From contig CALXLN010000101.1 of NCBI GenBank assembly GCA_944389215.1, forward strand, positions 1-43,659: a DNA stretch of 43,659 nt, read 5' to 3'. The position numbers and the translations under genes are program-made. The notes beneath the pieces were generated by a model that made no database searches, was not told where the DNA came from, and saw nothing but the letters and a program-made list of their open reading frames with translations. Positions 7,821 through 17,444 of the stretch are shown piece after piece. Numbering within the stretch: the first letter of the stretch is position 1; every line of letters begins with the position of its first letter. The stretch comes from an uncultured Opitutales bacterium (lineage in GTDB: Bacteria; Verrucomicrobiota; Verrucomicrobiia; Opitutales; Intestinicryptomonadaceae).

Positions 7821-9734
7821 ATGAAATTGCTTCGAAAAAAAAGTATCGCATTCAGGTTTTTTATTTTGCTCGTAATAGCTTTGGGGGTTTCCGCTTTGCC
7901 GGCGTTTCTTATTTCATTTGATGCGTATTCCAAATATAGGCAGACTCAAACGGAATATTACGGCTCAAAACTTCTAGGTTCTGTAGCATCAGTCGCCCAT
8001 ATCGCTTCTTTGGGCGACTCTGAAAAGACAGACAACTCCGAATTGGAGTCTGCGGTTAAAAGCATTGAAAAGTATTCAAATTTAATATCGGCGACTTCCG
8101 ATTCCTACAAAAAAAACGCGAGGGGAAAATTATTGCTTTCAAAAGACGCGGTAATGTCTTTATGCACGGCGAGGGACAGGAATTCCCTGATTTGCGAAAT
8201 ATGTTCGTATGTGGCTATAATGAGCGGAATGTATAGCGACGGTTTTGTGGAAACGCATATGCTTGCTGAGGCCTGTTCCGACATTATGCCGCGCATTTAT
8301 GCGGGATATTTTGAAATGGGGAGAATTTTGGACGGGTGGTCTGAGAAAAACAAAAATGTGGCCGAACTTTCGTACGTTGCCGCAAATCTCAGGGACGATT
8401 CCAGAGATTTGGTAAACACATTGAAGCGCGTTTCAGTAAATTCAAATTATTCAAATTATTCCCGCGTATTTGGCGGTCTGAACCAGTTCAACGTTTCAGC
8501 TGAAGAATTGGATTCGCTCATATCGGCCGTGTGGAAGGACGAACCTATAGATGTCGCGCGCATAAAATACAGCCTTGGCGTTTCAGAAAGAATTTCGGCG
8601 GAAATATGGACGGCGTCAACCCAAGTGCTGGGGGATTTGCTTGAATTGCGGATGCTCAACATAAGAGACGAAATCGCAAAATACGGTTTTATTTACGGCG
8701 GAAGCGTTCTGCTTTGCCTTGTGGTGTGGATATTTGCCGTAGGCATAATGGGCAAATCGTTTAAGAACACCGGCAACGTCTTAAAATTGGCGTTGGGCGG
8801 CCTGCTTTCGGAGGCTTCCGAAACATGCGAGAACAATTCTTTCGGATGCAACGACGAAATTTCAAGCTTGGACGAGTCTTTGAACGCCCTGTTGAAAAAT
8901 TTCTCGCGCACGCTAAACGATGTCCGCGCTCTTGCGTCTGCGTCCGACAATATCGAAATAGCGTCGGATTCTTTTTCCAAACGGCAGAGGCCGCATTACG
9001 AGTCTATGGAGGGGGCAATATTGCAGCTGCAGTCCAACAATTCCGCGGAAACAGCGCGTTTTGAAGCGCTCGAGGGCAGGGTTTCCGAATTTAAGGCCAA
9101 TGTAACCAGAGTGGCGGACGACCTAGCTGCCCAATCCAACGAAGTCGCTTCAAGAATACTGCAAATTGCCTCCGAGAGCGACTACGCCAAGTCTTATTCG
9201 GAAAATATCAAAGAGGCCCAAATTGCCGCCGAGAAATTAGATGGCGTGGCGCAAAATTATTCCGACATTGCCGAGCGCGCAAACTTGCTTGCCATGAATT
9301 TGTCTATGGAGACCGAACGCGCGGGGCTTAAAGGCACGGGGATTTCTGCTCTAGTGGAGGAGATTCGCGCGCTGTCGCTGCGCACTAGCGTGTCGGTTTT
9401 AGATATAGAGGCGGTAAGGGATTCAATAGATGCGCGTTTTAACGCGGGTTTGGAGAATGCCGAAAAATTCATGGAAGCCTCCGAGGCCCGCCGCATGTTT
9501 TCCGAGAATCTGCGGTCAAACTTAAAAATGCTGTCAGACCGGCTTGCGGACATTGTTTCAAGTTCCGAAAAAGACAAAGGCGAAAGCGCCCGCGAAGACA
9601 TTACATTTGCATTGGTTTCGCTCCGCAAGAATATGGAAGGGCTAAATTCCATATTGGCGGAGTTCTCGCTGGCAGTAAAAAATTCGATTGCCGAATTCGC
9701 GCGCGTTATTGGAACGATGTCCAACTATAAATAA
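7821..9734 (+). CDS. Methyl-accepting chemotaxis-like membrane protein with degenerate signalling tip
   Basis: A 637-residue MCP-like protein. TM1 is at about residues 11-31, then comes a periplasmic, mostly helical sensor region (32-287) with no recognised Cache signature. TM2 is at about 288-312, followed by a long cytoplasmic coiled coil. The hairpin tip near residues 480-520 (ERANLLAMNLSMETERAGLKG, then TGISALVEEIRALSLRTS) aligns with the MCP consensus NLLALNAAIEAARAGE. However, the final Glu is Leu, Ala positions are changed, and GFAVVA has become GISALV. The start at 7821 (MKLLRKKSIAFRF) is preferred over the TTG at 7782 because it gives a normal positive N-terminus; no Shine-Dalgarno is visible. 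No cheA or cheW lies in the window. It may be a diverged receptor or a structural coiled-coil membrane protein. Confidence 0.85.
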   Translation: MKLLRKKSIAFRFFILLVIALGVSALPAFLISFDAYSKYRQTQTEYYGSKLLGSVASVAHIASLGDSEKTDNSELESAVKSIEKYSNLISATSDSYKKNARGKLLLSKDAVMSLCTARDRNSLICEICSYVAIMSGMYSDGFVETHMLAEACSDIMPRIYAGYFEMGRILDGWSEKNKNVAELSYVAANLRDDSRDLVNTLKRVSVNSNYSNYSRVFGGLNQFNVSAEELDSLISAVWKDEPIDVARIKYSLGVSERISAEIWTASTQVLGDLLELRMLNIRDEIAKYGFIYGGSVLLCLVVWIFAVGIMGKSFKNTGNVLKLALGGLLSEASETCENNSFGCNDEISSLDESLNALLKNFSRTLNDVRALASASDNIEIASDSFSKRQRPHYESMEGAILQLQSNNSAETARFEALEGRVSEFKANVTRVADDLAAQSNEVASRILQIASESDYAKSYSENIKEAQIAAEKLDGVAQNYSDIAERANLLAMNLSMETERAGLKGTGISALVEEIRALSLRTSVSVLDIEAVRDSIDARFNAGLENAEKFMEASEARRMFSENLRSNLKMLSDRLADIVSSSEKDKGESAREDITFALVSLRKNMEGLNSILAEFSLAVKNSIAEFARVIGTMSNYK

Positions 9735-9777
9735 GAATTACGCGCAGCCGCCCTAGGCGCAGTTGCAGGGAAAGTGT

Positions 9778-11019
9778 TTATCTTGCAATGATGCTTTGGC
9801 TCAAGCCCAAAATGCTCAATACTATTCCCATTGCGAATATGAAAACCAACAAGAACGCCGTTCCCAACGCAACTCCGCCTAGGGCGGCCGTTCCGATTTT
9901 TATGCGCTTATTGAGGGATTCCGCGTGCGATTTATTTATTTCTGCAAATCCGTTCACAAGATTGCCGGTGCGTTCGCCGACTGAAATCACGTCGATATCC
10001 TCGCTTTCGAGAAGATTGAATCTTTGCAGTGCCGCCGATATTGGGGCGCCGTCGTTGACCGCCGTTCGGAAAGCCTGAAAACGCGAGCGCATTTGGGCGT
10101 TTTTTAGGGATTTTTCGGACAATCTAAAAGTTTCTGTGGTATTTACGCCGGATGCGAAAAGCGTGGAGGCAAGATTTGAAAACCTGCAGATATCGGAATC
10201 GAAAATTATTTTGCCTATGACCGGTATTTTTAGGAAAGCGGCGTCCGTGTTTTTTAGGCCGTCTTCGGTTTTCCTGTAAAATTTCAGTGCGATAATCGCA
10301 ATTACCGCCAGAACTGCGAAAACCGGAACTCCCGTTGTCAAAATTTCGCCTATTGCGTTCATCATTTTTATGGGCAGGTTTTCTCCCGCGCCCATGTTTG
10401 CCATCATCGACTTTATTTTGGGCAGCATGAAAAAAAGAAAAAGCATAACAACTGCCGAAGCCAACAGGCATAGAAAAATGGGGTACGCCAGGGCGGAAAT
10501 TATAGTTTGCCGCAGTGTCTTGCGGGCGTTTATGTAATTGATGATATTTTCAAAGACGAAACTCAAGTTGGCAGTGCTTTCTCCCGCCTCCACAAGGTGG
10601 GTCATACACGGGTCGAAAGTGTCCGGATATTTTTCAAGTGCGTTGGCAAGCATTTTGCCTTCGCTCAAGTCTTTGTAAAGTTCGCGCGATATTTTTTTTA
10701 TGCGCTTGTCCAGAGATCTTTGGCTAAGGGCTTTTAGAGCGTCGCTTACGGGCATTCCTCCGCTTCCGCAGAGCTGGTGCAGCTTCTTGACTAGTGCCAG
10801 AGCTACGTTTTCGCCGCCGCCTTTTCGCACTCCGTTTTCAGAGGACGAAGCAACTTCAGAATTCATCGCGGCGTCGGATTCTGAAACCGGTTTCAGCGTA
10901 ATTGGATTGAGCTGCAGCGACGCCAGCATTGCGGCGGCAGTTTTCTTGTCTCCGGCCGAAAGGACCCCGGTTGAAACTTTTCCGGCGGCGTCTATTGCCT
11001 TGTATTTAAAATCAGGCAT
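9778..11019 (-). CDS. gspF: Type II secretion/type IV pilus inner-membrane platform protein (GspF/PilC family)
   Basis: A 413-residue GspF/PilC family protein, the polytopic membrane platform that couples the assembly ATPase to pseudopilin polymerisation. The N-terminus ([20 protein letters not shown]) is typical. Two T2SSF domains are seen: residues about 85-210 contain [18 protein letters not shown], and residues about 285-400 contain [16 protein letters not shown]. Membrane helices lie near 170-200, 228-250 and 375-410. The start overlaps the gspE stop by 8 nt, so the two are translationally coupled. It is the last gene of the operon and converges with the MCP-like gene after 43 bp. Confidence 0.94.
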   Translation of the reverse strand: MPDFKYKAIDAAGKVSTGVLSAGDKKTAAAMLASLQLNPITLKPVSESDAAMNSEVASSSENGVRKGGGENVALALVKKLHQLCGSGGMPVSDALKALSQRSLDKRIKKISRELYKDLSEGKMLANALEKYPDTFDPCMTHLVEAGESTANLSFVFENIINYINARKTLRQTIISALAYPIFLCLLASAVVMLFLFFMLPKIKSMMANMGAGENLPIKMMNAIGEILTTGVPVFAVLAVIAIIALKFYRKTEDGLKNTDAAFLKIPVIGKIIFDSDICRFSNLASTLFASGVNTTETFRLSEKSLKNAQMRSRFQAFRTAVNDGAPISAALQRFNLLESEDIDVISVGERTGNLVNGFAEINKSHAESLNKRIKIGTAALGGVALGTAFLLVFIFAMGIVLSILGLSQSIIAR

Positions 11020-12703
11020 CTTTTGCGTTTTCCTCGACTATGTTTGCATAGTACATAATTTCATCCATACCCGTCATTCCGCGTTTGGCAAGCTCCCAGC
11101 CGCATTCCTGAAGGGAACGCATTCCATGTTTTTCGGCTACTTTTCTTATGTCTTGCGCCGTTTTTCTTGCGACAATCATTGCGTGAATATCGTCGTTGGC
11201 AAGAAGTATTTCAAATATTCCGACGCGCCCGTAATATCCTATTCCCCTGCATTTGTCGCATCCGTGCGGCTTTCTTATGGTGCTTGAATTTGCGATTTCA
11301 GCTGCGTCTATTCCTAGCGACACCAAACACGAGGCTATGTACGAAGCGTCGTAATTGGCTGGAACTGAGCATGCGCAGAGGCGGCGGACAAGCCTTTGCG
11401 CCAGAATCATCTCCACAGAGGAGGCGATTAAGAACGGCTCTATGTCCATGTCGATGAGTCTGGTTAACGCGCCGGCGGCGTCGTTTGTGTGGAGCGTGCT
11501 TAAAACAAGGTGCCCCGTAAGGGACGCGCGTATTGCAATATCGGCGGTTTCGCGGTCGCGGATTTCCCCTACCATTATGACGTCGGGGTCCTGGCGCAAG
11601 ACCGAACGCAAAACAGAAGAAAACGTCAAACCTATTTCCGGCTGGACTTGAGTCTGGTTTACGCCCTCCACTTCGTATTCGACCGGGTCCTCGACGGTAA
11701 TTATGCGGATTTCCGGCGAGCGAAGGCGGCGAATGAAAGCTGTAAGAGTGGTTGATTTTCCGGAGCCGGTGGGGCCGGTAACAAGTATGATTCCGTGCGG
11801 GCGCGCCAGGGGTTTTGAAATTTTTTGCACGTCTTCCGGCAAAAAGCCCAAGTCCTCGATTGTTACCGGCTGCGATTTTTGGCTTAGAAGTCGCAAAGAC
11901 ACGCTTTCTCCGTAAAGGGTAGGGAGGGATGATACGCGGATGTCTATTTCCTCCCCGTTTTTTGTGTTGAAGGTTATTCTGCCGTCCTGGGGCCTGCGCT
12001 TTTCGGAAATATTCAAGCGCGCCATGATTTTTATGCGCGAGATTATAGCATCCTTAAACTTCACCAGATTTTCCGGAAGGCGCACCGGAACGAGATTGCC
12101 GTCAATGCGGTAGCGTATGACAAGGCTGTCGCGCTGCGGTTCTATGTGGATGTCGGTAGCCCTGTCCGCCAGAGCGCGGGTTACTATCTCGTTTACAAAT
12201 TTTATGATGGCGGCGTTTTCATCTTCCTCTACTTCGGATTCCGTGATGTCGGAGAATTCGTCGGCGTCTTTTTCAGACAAGCTGTCCGCGCCGACTCCGA
12301 AACTTTCGGCTATAGTCTTTGAGACCGAAGTTACGGGAGCTATTTTCCAATTGGGCAGAGAATCGGTAATGGCGGCAACCCATCTGTTCATGTCGTCGGT
12401 CGGCGGCCACGATATTACAATAGAACCCTCCGATGTTGGAAGGCATTGATATTCGTTTATTACGCGCAGCGGAAGTTTTTCCTGGGGCTTTTCCGCGGTT
12501 GTGAATTTTTCCAGAAATTCAAGGCCCGAAAGCTCCGCCAGTTTCTTTGCTATCTCTATTTCAGTCAGGTTGCCGCGTTCAAGCAAATATTGGGCTCTGC
12601 GTTCGGCGGGAATTTTTAAAAGCGCATCAAGGTCGTCCGGCAGGAGCGCGCCCTTAAATTCCCGTTTTACTTTTTCCAAAAATATGTCGTCTCTTTCAAA
12701 CAT
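11012..12703 (-). CDS. gspE: Type II secretion/type IV pilus assembly ATPase (GspE/PilB family)
   Basis: A 563-residue cytosolic hexameric ATPase that drives pseudopilus assembly. It has an N1E-type N-terminal domain (about residues 1-150), then the ATPase core. Walker A is GPTGSGKST with K316. The Asp-box, the Walker B region ([21 protein letters not shown]) and the His-box ([14 protein letters not shown]) follow. Near residues 450-490 a CxC plus CxxC arrangement (LCACS; GCDKCRG) forms the family's zinc site. It lies 2 bp after the Pro-rich protein gene and overlaps gspF by 8 nt. The GspE versus PilB assignment cannot be settled without the pseudopilin genes, which are not in the window. Confidence 0.95.
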   Translation of the reverse strand: MFERDDIFLEKVKREFKGALLPDDLDALLKIPAERRAQYLLERGNLTEIEIAKKLAELSGLEFLEKFTTAEKPQEKLPLRVINEYQCLPTSEGSIVISWPPTDDMNRWVAAITDSLPNWKIAPVTSVSKTIAESFGVGADSLSEKDADEFSDITESEVEEDENAAIIKFVNEIVTRALADRATDIHIEPQRDSLVIRYRIDGNLVPVRLPENLVKFKDAIISRIKIMARLNISEKRRPQDGRITFNTKNGEEIDIRVSSLPTLYGESVSLRLLSQKSQPVTIEDLGFLPEDVQKISKPLARPHGIILVTGPTGSGKSTTLTAFIRRLRSPEIRIITVEDPVEYEVEGVNQTQVQPEIGLTFSSVLRSVLRQDPDVIMVGEIRDRETADIAIRASLTGHLVLSTLHTNDAAGALTRLIDMDIEPFLIASSVEMILAQRLVRRLCACSVPANYDASYIASCLVSLGIDAAEIANSSTIRKPHGCDKCRGIGYYGRVGIFEILLANDDIHAMIVARKTAQDIRKVAEKHGMRSLQECGWELAKRGMTGMDEIMYYANIVEENAKDA

Positions 12704-12705
12704 TA

Positions 12706-13650
12706 TTATCGCTGGTTGGAGCGTTGCGTGGCTGTGTTGCTTGTACGGCGAACTTGAACCTGGGCTTTGGGTTGCGGGGCGGGTTTGGGCGGGGCTTTGG
12801 CGGCGGGCACCATATTTGGAAGAGTCCCGGTAAGTTTATCGCGCTCTTTTAGGGAGAGCGTGTATGAGCCCAAATCGTTGGTTATGCTTATGCTGTTGGT
12901 TTCGTCGTCGTAGAAATCTATTGAATAAGGAATTGCGTCGCCCTGTTTGGCTCCGAGGGGAATGGTGTAAAAAGTTTTAAGTTTTGTGTCGGCTATTCCA
13001 AAATACCATTTGCCGTCGACGCAATAAATGCTGCGCAGTTCCAGCCCTTGTGGCGGTTCGTGCGCGGAGGATGCTTGTTCCGAGGCGGATGCTTCCGATT
13101 GCAGGGAATTACCGAAAGGGTTTCGCTTCAGCAGAGAAGTTATTAGCGGATTTTCATCTTCGGCGGTGGAAGCGTCCTGCGCTTGTTGGTTTTCCGGAGA
13201 TGTTGGCTGGGGGGGATCGCTTTCAGAGTCTTTTTCTTCCGCTCCATTTTGCTGCTCTTGCGCGGGCTGGGAGGGAGAATTTTGAGCCTCGGCGTCTTCG
13301 GATTCCGGTTCCTGCGCACCCGATGGTTTGGAATTGGCTTGCGCATTGTCCGGAGATAAGGCCGTTTCTCCGGCGTCTTCCCGGGGCTGCGGCGGCGGAG
13401 GAAGGTCTTCGGGATTTGCAGGCGGTGGAGGCGGCAGTTCGGAGTCTTCCTGCAGCGGAGGTGGAGGCGGCAGTTTTTCTGCTCTTTCCAAGTCCGCGCT
13501 CGGAGGCAGCCGCCTGGCGTCCGACTCATTCGGAACATACGAATCTGCAGGTGGCACTGCAGGTTGCTCCTGAATGTCGCCTTCTTGCGCGCATGCGGTA
13601 TATATGGGCGCGATGCTTAAACAGATTATTGCTGTAAAATTCTTTATCAT
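12706..13650 (-). CDS. Pro/Glu-rich exported protein of the secretion operon (possible GspC/PilP-like role)
   Basis: A 314-residue protein with an N-terminal hydrophobic segment (residues about 4-21, [17 protein letters not shown]) that looks like a signal peptide; the TAC before AQ could be a weak lipobox. Residues 22-190 are low complexity, with several PPPPP runs and Glu/Gln/Ser/Pro stretches, an extended region able to span the periplasm. A compact domain follows (about 205-275: [20 protein letters not shown], then [17 protein letters not shown]), preceded by NPFG. A Pro-rich spacer plus a small beta domain preceded by NPF is reminiscent of PilP or GspC, which link the inner-membrane platform to the secretin. 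That role is inferred from gene order and architecture, not from recognised homology. Confidence 0.8.
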   Translation of the reverse strand: MIKNFTAIICLSIAPIYTACAQEGDIQEQPAVPPADSYVPNESDARRLPPSADLERAEKLPPPPPLQEDSELPPPPPANPEDLPPPPQPREDAGETALSPDNAQANSKPSGAQEPESEDAEAQNSPSQPAQEQQNGAEEKDSESDPPQPTSPENQQAQDASTAEDENPLITSLLKRNPFGNSLQSEASASEQASSAHEPPQGLELRSIYCVDGKWYFGIADTKLKTFYTIPLGAKQGDAIPYSIDFYDDETNSISITNDLGSYTLSLKERDKLTGTLPNMVPAAKAPPKPAPQPKAQVQVRRTSNTATQRSNQR

Positions 13651-13670
13651 AGAATAAGGCCGGCGTGCGC

Positions 13671-16007
13671 TTATTTCTTAAAATTGGGAGAATGTTTTTT
13701 CTTTACCGGAGAAGGCTCTTCGAGAGATTTAGGCTTGGATGCCGATTTACTTGTGTCTATCTGGGCGGGTTGAGCTTGGGCGGATGGAGATTTTGCGGAT
13801 TCATTTTCGGAATCGTTTGCGGAATCGGCTGCGTCTTTTTCAACTTCTTTTTTCTCCGCCGCGTTTGTATTTTCAATGGCGTTATCCCTTTTGCGGGGCG
13901 TTATTGTCCGCATGAAGGCGGATGTCTCAAACTTTCCGGACTTGTCGTTGTTTATATCGTGGAATTTTCCGGTTGTGAAATAGTTGTTTATTTCCTTGTA
14001 GGCGCGGTTTGCGTGCATGTTTTCGTCTGCGAGAACCTTTGAGTACGGAGCGCTTTTTATGAGCGTCGGGCGGATAAAGAATATAAGTTCCGTGCGCTCA
14101 GTGGAGTCTCTTTCAGGCTTGAATATATCGCCAATTAGCGGTATGTCCGACAGCAGCCATACGGCGCCGTTGGTGTCCGATATGTTGGTTTGCTGGAGCC
14201 CCGCAAGCACTATCGTATCTCCGCTATTGGCGCTGACGAAGCTTTCGGCTTCGCGCTTGCCTATTATTGGCTGGGTGTTTGCGTCGATTGTCGTATGGTC
14301 CACAACGGTTGAAACCGTTTGTTTTATTTCCATCTGTATCACGCCGTTTTCGCCTATCAACGGGGTTACTGTGAGCTCTATACCGATGTCCCTCCAGTCG
14401 ATAGTGCTGGACGTTGTCGGAGTAACGGCCGCCGAATAGGTCGTTGAACCCGTAATCAAAGGATATTGTTGCGATACCGTAACCGAGGCTTCTTTGTTGT
14501 GCGTTGTAACTACGGACGGGGCGGAAAGTATTTTTACCAAATTGTTTTGCTGCGCCACGTTGAATACCGACTCAAATCCATATTCGTCCATAGCCAGCGT
14601 AAACGCCGGAACGTCGCCGTCGGTGAGGGAATATGTTTGGGTGTTGCCCTTCCAGCCTTTTTTGTCGTCTGTTTTTAGAGTGGAATAGCTGAGCCCGAAG
14701 GTCGAAAGCCCGGAAACTTGTTTGTCGGTCAGCGTTACTTCGGAAATTATTACGTCTATCTTTACCTGCGCCAGGACGACGTCGACTTGCGCAATTATAT
14801 TGCCTATTTGCTTCAGGTCGGTCGGGGTTCCGTAACAGACTATCGAATTGCTGCGTTCGTCGGCGACTATTGTTATGTATTCGCTAAATTGCAATGCGGC
14901 GCCGCTTTGGTCTGCAGTCAAGTTGGTTGGAAGCCTGGTGGTGTTGGGGCGGTTTGCGTTTCGGGCGTTGATTATGCGGTTTGTGCGGTTTGCCTGCGCG
15001 GCGGCGTTGGTCTTTGCAGTTTGAGCAGCCTTTACAGCTGACTGCTGGCCCTTTACTATCTGGTTTAAAACGCTTGCGACGTCTTTTGCCTCGCCGTGCT
15101 TAATGTAGAAGACCTCGCTCTTGGTAAGCGGATCGGCGTCTATATCGAGCTTGTTTATTATTGCGGCGATATATTTCATGTTGCCCTTGCGGGTAACGAC
15201 TATAATCTGGTTTGTGCGCTCGTCAGATTCAATTGTTGTCTTGTCGAAATATTTCTTTAGCAAGTCGGATTGCAGTGTGGTTATCCGGCGCTTTAGGTCT
15301 TCTGAAGACATATTTTTCAACATAAAAAACTCGATTTCCTCCCTGATGTCGGATTCGACGTCGAGCTTTTCCAAAAGCATTTCTATGCGCTGGTGGTTTA
15401 CCAATGTGTCGGTAAGCAAAAAGGCGTTGCTTCGGGGGAATATGGATATGTTAGCGATTCCGTTGGGACTTATGAACGACATCAAAGTGTCCTTAAAAGT
15501 CTCAATATCCATATACTGCAATTCATAGAGTTTGGAATAGAAATACTGGCTTGGCTCTTTTTCGGAGGCCTTCCCGAATAAAAACGACGGCGCCTGGGTG
15601 TTTACGCCTATTGAGGGAGCCGCCTTAAAAAATTTTTCCCCCATGGGCGTTATTGCTATGCCGTTTACCGCCAATAGGGACTTAAACGCCAAAATCGCCT
15701 CGCTGCGCGTAAGTTTTCCCGTGGTTGCAAAATTTATTTTGACGTCCGGCAATTGCGGAGATTGCAAGGCTATTTGTCCGGAAAGAGACTCCAATATCTT
15801 TATTACTTGTATTGGAGATTCGTCGACGAGATAGAATGGACCTTGCAGGTCGTCGTTTAATTTTAGCTTTTGCGAGGCGTCGTTTGCCGTGGGAGGAAGC
15901 GAGCGCGGGTTGACTGGAGTTACCTGTGCCGGCGGCTGTTGCGGCGCGTTTTGCGTTTGGGCTTCCGCTGCGGAAAACACTGCAACCAAAAGGAGGGAAA
16001 TTTTCAT
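13671..16007 (-). CDS. gspD: Type II secretion system secretin (GspD family)
   Basis: An outer-membrane secretin of about 778 residues. The ATG at 16007 begins a classic signal peptide (MKISLLLVAVFSAAEAQ). A GTG at 16040 would add 11 residues, and neither has an ideal ribosome site. Order: an N0-like domain (about 50-130), N1 (about 150-230, QYMDIETFKDTLMSFI), and N2/N3 with a long Gln/Ala/Asn-rich loop (about 330-380). The secretin beta-barrel domain (about 470-660) contains KILSAPSVVTTHNKEASV, DIGIELTVTPLI, SGDTIVLAGL and SDIPLIGDIF with RTELIFFIRP. The C-terminal tail is Lys/Ser/Glu-rich and could bind a pilotin. It is the first gene of the four-gene operon. Confidence 0.95.
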   Translation of the reverse strand: MKISLLLVAVFSAAEAQTQNAPQQPPAQVTPVNPRSLPPTANDASQKLKLNDDLQGPFYLVDESPIQVIKILESLSGQIALQSPQLPDVKINFATTGKLTRSEAILAFKSLLAVNGIAITPMGEKFFKAAPSIGVNTQAPSFLFGKASEKEPSQYFYSKLYELQYMDIETFKDTLMSFISPNGIANISIFPRSNAFLLTDTLVNHQRIEMLLEKLDVESDIREEIEFFMLKNMSSEDLKRRITTLQSDLLKKYFDKTTIESDERTNQIIVVTRKGNMKYIAAIINKLDIDADPLTKSEVFYIKHGEAKDVASVLNQIVKGQQSAVKAAQTAKTNAAAQANRTNRIINARNANRPNTTRLPTNLTADQSGAALQFSEYITIVADERSNSIVCYGTPTDLKQIGNIIAQVDVVLAQVKIDVIISEVTLTDKQVSGLSTFGLSYSTLKTDDKKGWKGNTQTYSLTDGDVPAFTLAMDEYGFESVFNVAQQNNLVKILSAPSVVTTHNKEASVTVSQQYPLITGSTTYSAAVTPTTSSTIDWRDIGIELTVTPLIGENGVIQMEIKQTVSTVVDHTTIDANTQPIIGKREAESFVSANSGDTIVLAGLQQTNISDTNGAVWLLSDIPLIGDIFKPERDSTERTELIFFIRPTLIKSAPYSKVLADENMHANRAYKEINNYFTTGKFHDINNDKSGKFETSAFMRTITPRKRDNAIENTNAAEKKEVEKDAADSANDSENESAKSPSAQAQPAQIDTSKSASKPKSLEEPSPVKKKHSPNFKK

Positions 16008-16123
16008 TCCCCGCCATAGAAATGCTTTAAATTCTTTCACAATCCGGATAAATGTTTAAAGTTTATAATTATTAAAAACCACGTTAGTCGAAAAACATCT
16101 TTCTTGCGAGATAATTTTTTACA

Positions 16124-16144
16124 TATAATGGCCGGCGCGCCGGC
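16124..16144 (+). promoter_or_regulatory. Perfect -10 box followed by a 14-bp GC palindrome
   Basis: TATAAT at 16124-16129 is followed one base later by a perfect palindrome GCCGGCGCGCCGGC (16131-16144), in an otherwise AT-rich divergent spacer between the secretin operon and the small lipoprotein gene. The palindrome would cover the transcription start or be the first transcribed bases, so it could be an operator or a 5' hairpin. There is no good -35. Confidence 0.5.
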
Positions 16145-16226
16145 AAAGTTTCAAAATTAAAAAAAAAATAAAATTTTCTAAAAAATAGATTGCATTTGGG
16201 AAAATCTTTCATACAGTCGCCTTCAT

Positions 16227-16484
16227 ATGAAACTTCATAAATTAGCTTTATTATTTTTTGCTGCAGCATCCGTCGCCCTCACCGGTTGCAATGTCGCAGA
16301 CGATACCACCGCCCAGACAAAAACAACTTTTTGGGGAATTTACACCTATGAACCCGGTTGCTATTCGCCTTCAAACGCCGATACATCACTTATTGCCCGC
16401 ACGGACGATGTGGTTGGCATGGAGCTTCCCTCCGGCGACAGAACCCAGTTCCTTTGGGGCTTGATTTCCATAGAGGATTACTAA
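16227..16484 (+). CDS. Small predicted lipoprotein (85 residues)
   Basis: An 85-residue protein with a lipoprotein signal peptide: MKLHKLALLFFAAASVALTGC, lipobox LTGC with Cys21. The mature part is only about 65 residues and has no recognised domain. It contains FWGIYTYEPGCYSP and ends with FLWGLISIEDY, rich in aromatic residues, with one further Cys. No Shine-Dalgarno is evident. It has its own -10 box and palindrome upstream and a terminator-like hairpin downstream, so it is probably a single-gene unit. It is likely anchored in a membrane facing the periplasm; function is unknown. Confidence 0.75.
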   Translation: MKLHKLALLFFAAASVALTGCNVADDTTAQTKTTFWGIYTYEPGCYSPSNADTSLIARTDDVVGMELPSGDRTQFLWGLISIEDY

Positions 16485-16535
16485 TTGCTAAAAGTTTTTT
16501 GATTTATTGCGTCTCGTTTTCGAGGCGGTTCATTT

Positions 16536-16570
16536 AAAATCGGGTGGCGTGCAAGCGGTATCCGATTTTT
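16536..16570 (+). terminator. Possible terminator after the small lipoprotein gene
   Basis: An 8-bp stem (16536-16543 with 16562-16569) with an 18-nt loop, ending in a T run. It is weakened by A-T pairs and the large loop. Confidence 0.4.
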
Positions 16571-16642
16571 TATTGGGCTGCGCCCCTTCCAGACTGCGCT
16601 GCGGAATGTTTCCCGCGCGCAAGCGGTATCTAATTTTTTATT
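16551..16642. repeat. Pair of 24-nt direct repeats in an intergenic spacer
   Basis: Two copies of a 24-nt sequence starting GCAAGCGGTATC and ending in TTTTTTATT lie at 16551-16574 and 16619-16642, with 22 of 24 positions identical. The 44 nt between them are GC-rich. They occupy most of the spacer before coaX and may be part of a dispersed intergenic repeat. Confidence 0.65.
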
Positions 16643-16684
16643 TTTGTATTTTGTAAAAAAGAAATGCCAATATACAAAAAACGC

Positions 16685-17440
16685 ATGAAAATATTTTGCG
16701 TGGATATAGGGAATACGCACACGCATTGCGCGACGGTTGACGAGTCTTTTTCGGTCTACAATCCCGAGGATTTCGATAGCGCGTGTTTTGCCGAAATATT
16801 TGAAAAAGAGCGGCTGTTTGAAAAAAGCGGCGCCGAGGCCATTAGTTGGTGTTCGGTTGTCCCGCGCTATTCCAAGGCGTTTCAGGCATGTGTGGCAAAC
16901 GCGGAAAATGTGTTCAATTTAAACTTTAAAACCAGCCCGATGCGGTTGGATATGCATTATCCGGAGCAGGTTGGACAGGATAGAATCGCGGACGCTTTGG
17001 GAGCCGGAGTATTTTTCGAGCCTCCGTATATTGTCGTGGACATGGGGACGGCTGTTACGATAGATTTTGTGGACAAAGACGGAAATTACGCCGGGGGCGC
17101 AATTTCTCCCGGAATGCACGCATTTGCCGAATATCTGAGCGAGCGCGCCGCGCAGCTTCCTAAAATCGACCCTTCAAAATCCGATTATTCGCTCACAATA
17201 GGCAAGGATACTGTCGAGGCCATGTATGTGGGTTGCGCGAAAGGTTTTTGCAAACTTGCCGATGGCATAATAGGCGATATCGAGCGCGACTATTTCGGCG
17301 GCAAATCGGCGGCGGACAAAACCATATTTACCGGCGGCAACATAAAATTACTGCCTCGCTCTTGGATTGGCGGGCGCAGGGTTGAATGCAATTTGGCGCA
17401 AATTGGTCTTGCGCGGGCGTATTTTTTAAATAAATTGTAG
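16685..17440 (+). CDS. coaX: Type III pantothenate kinase
   Basis: CoaX phosphorylates pantothenate with ATP in the first step of coenzyme A biosynthesis, in the cytosol. Phosphate-binding motif 1 is CVDIGNTHTH (D7 of the chosen start). The family blocks HYPEQVGQDRIADALGA, VVDMGTAVTIDFVD and YAGGAISPGMHAF follow, with the acidic catalytic and substrate residues in place, and the C-terminal IFTGGN motif. The 251 residues match the family. The ATG at 16685 fits the usual MxxxxDIGNT start; an in-frame ATG at 16664 would add seven residues. It lies 4 bp upstream of the TPR protein gene, so the two are probably co-transcribed. Confidence 0.95.
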   Translation: MKIFCVDIGNTHTHCATVDESFSVYNPEDFDSACFAEIFEKERLFEKSGAEAISWCSVVPRYSKAFQACVANAENVFNLNFKTSPMRLDMHYPEQVGQDRIADALGAGVFFEPPYIVVDMGTAVTIDFVDKDGNYAGGAISPGMHAFAEYLSERAAQLPKIDPSKSDYSLTIGKDTVEAMYVGCAKGFCKLADGIIGDIERDYFGGKSAADKTIFTGGNIKLLPRSWIGGRRVECNLAQIGLARAYFLNKL

Positions 17441-17444
17441 TTAT

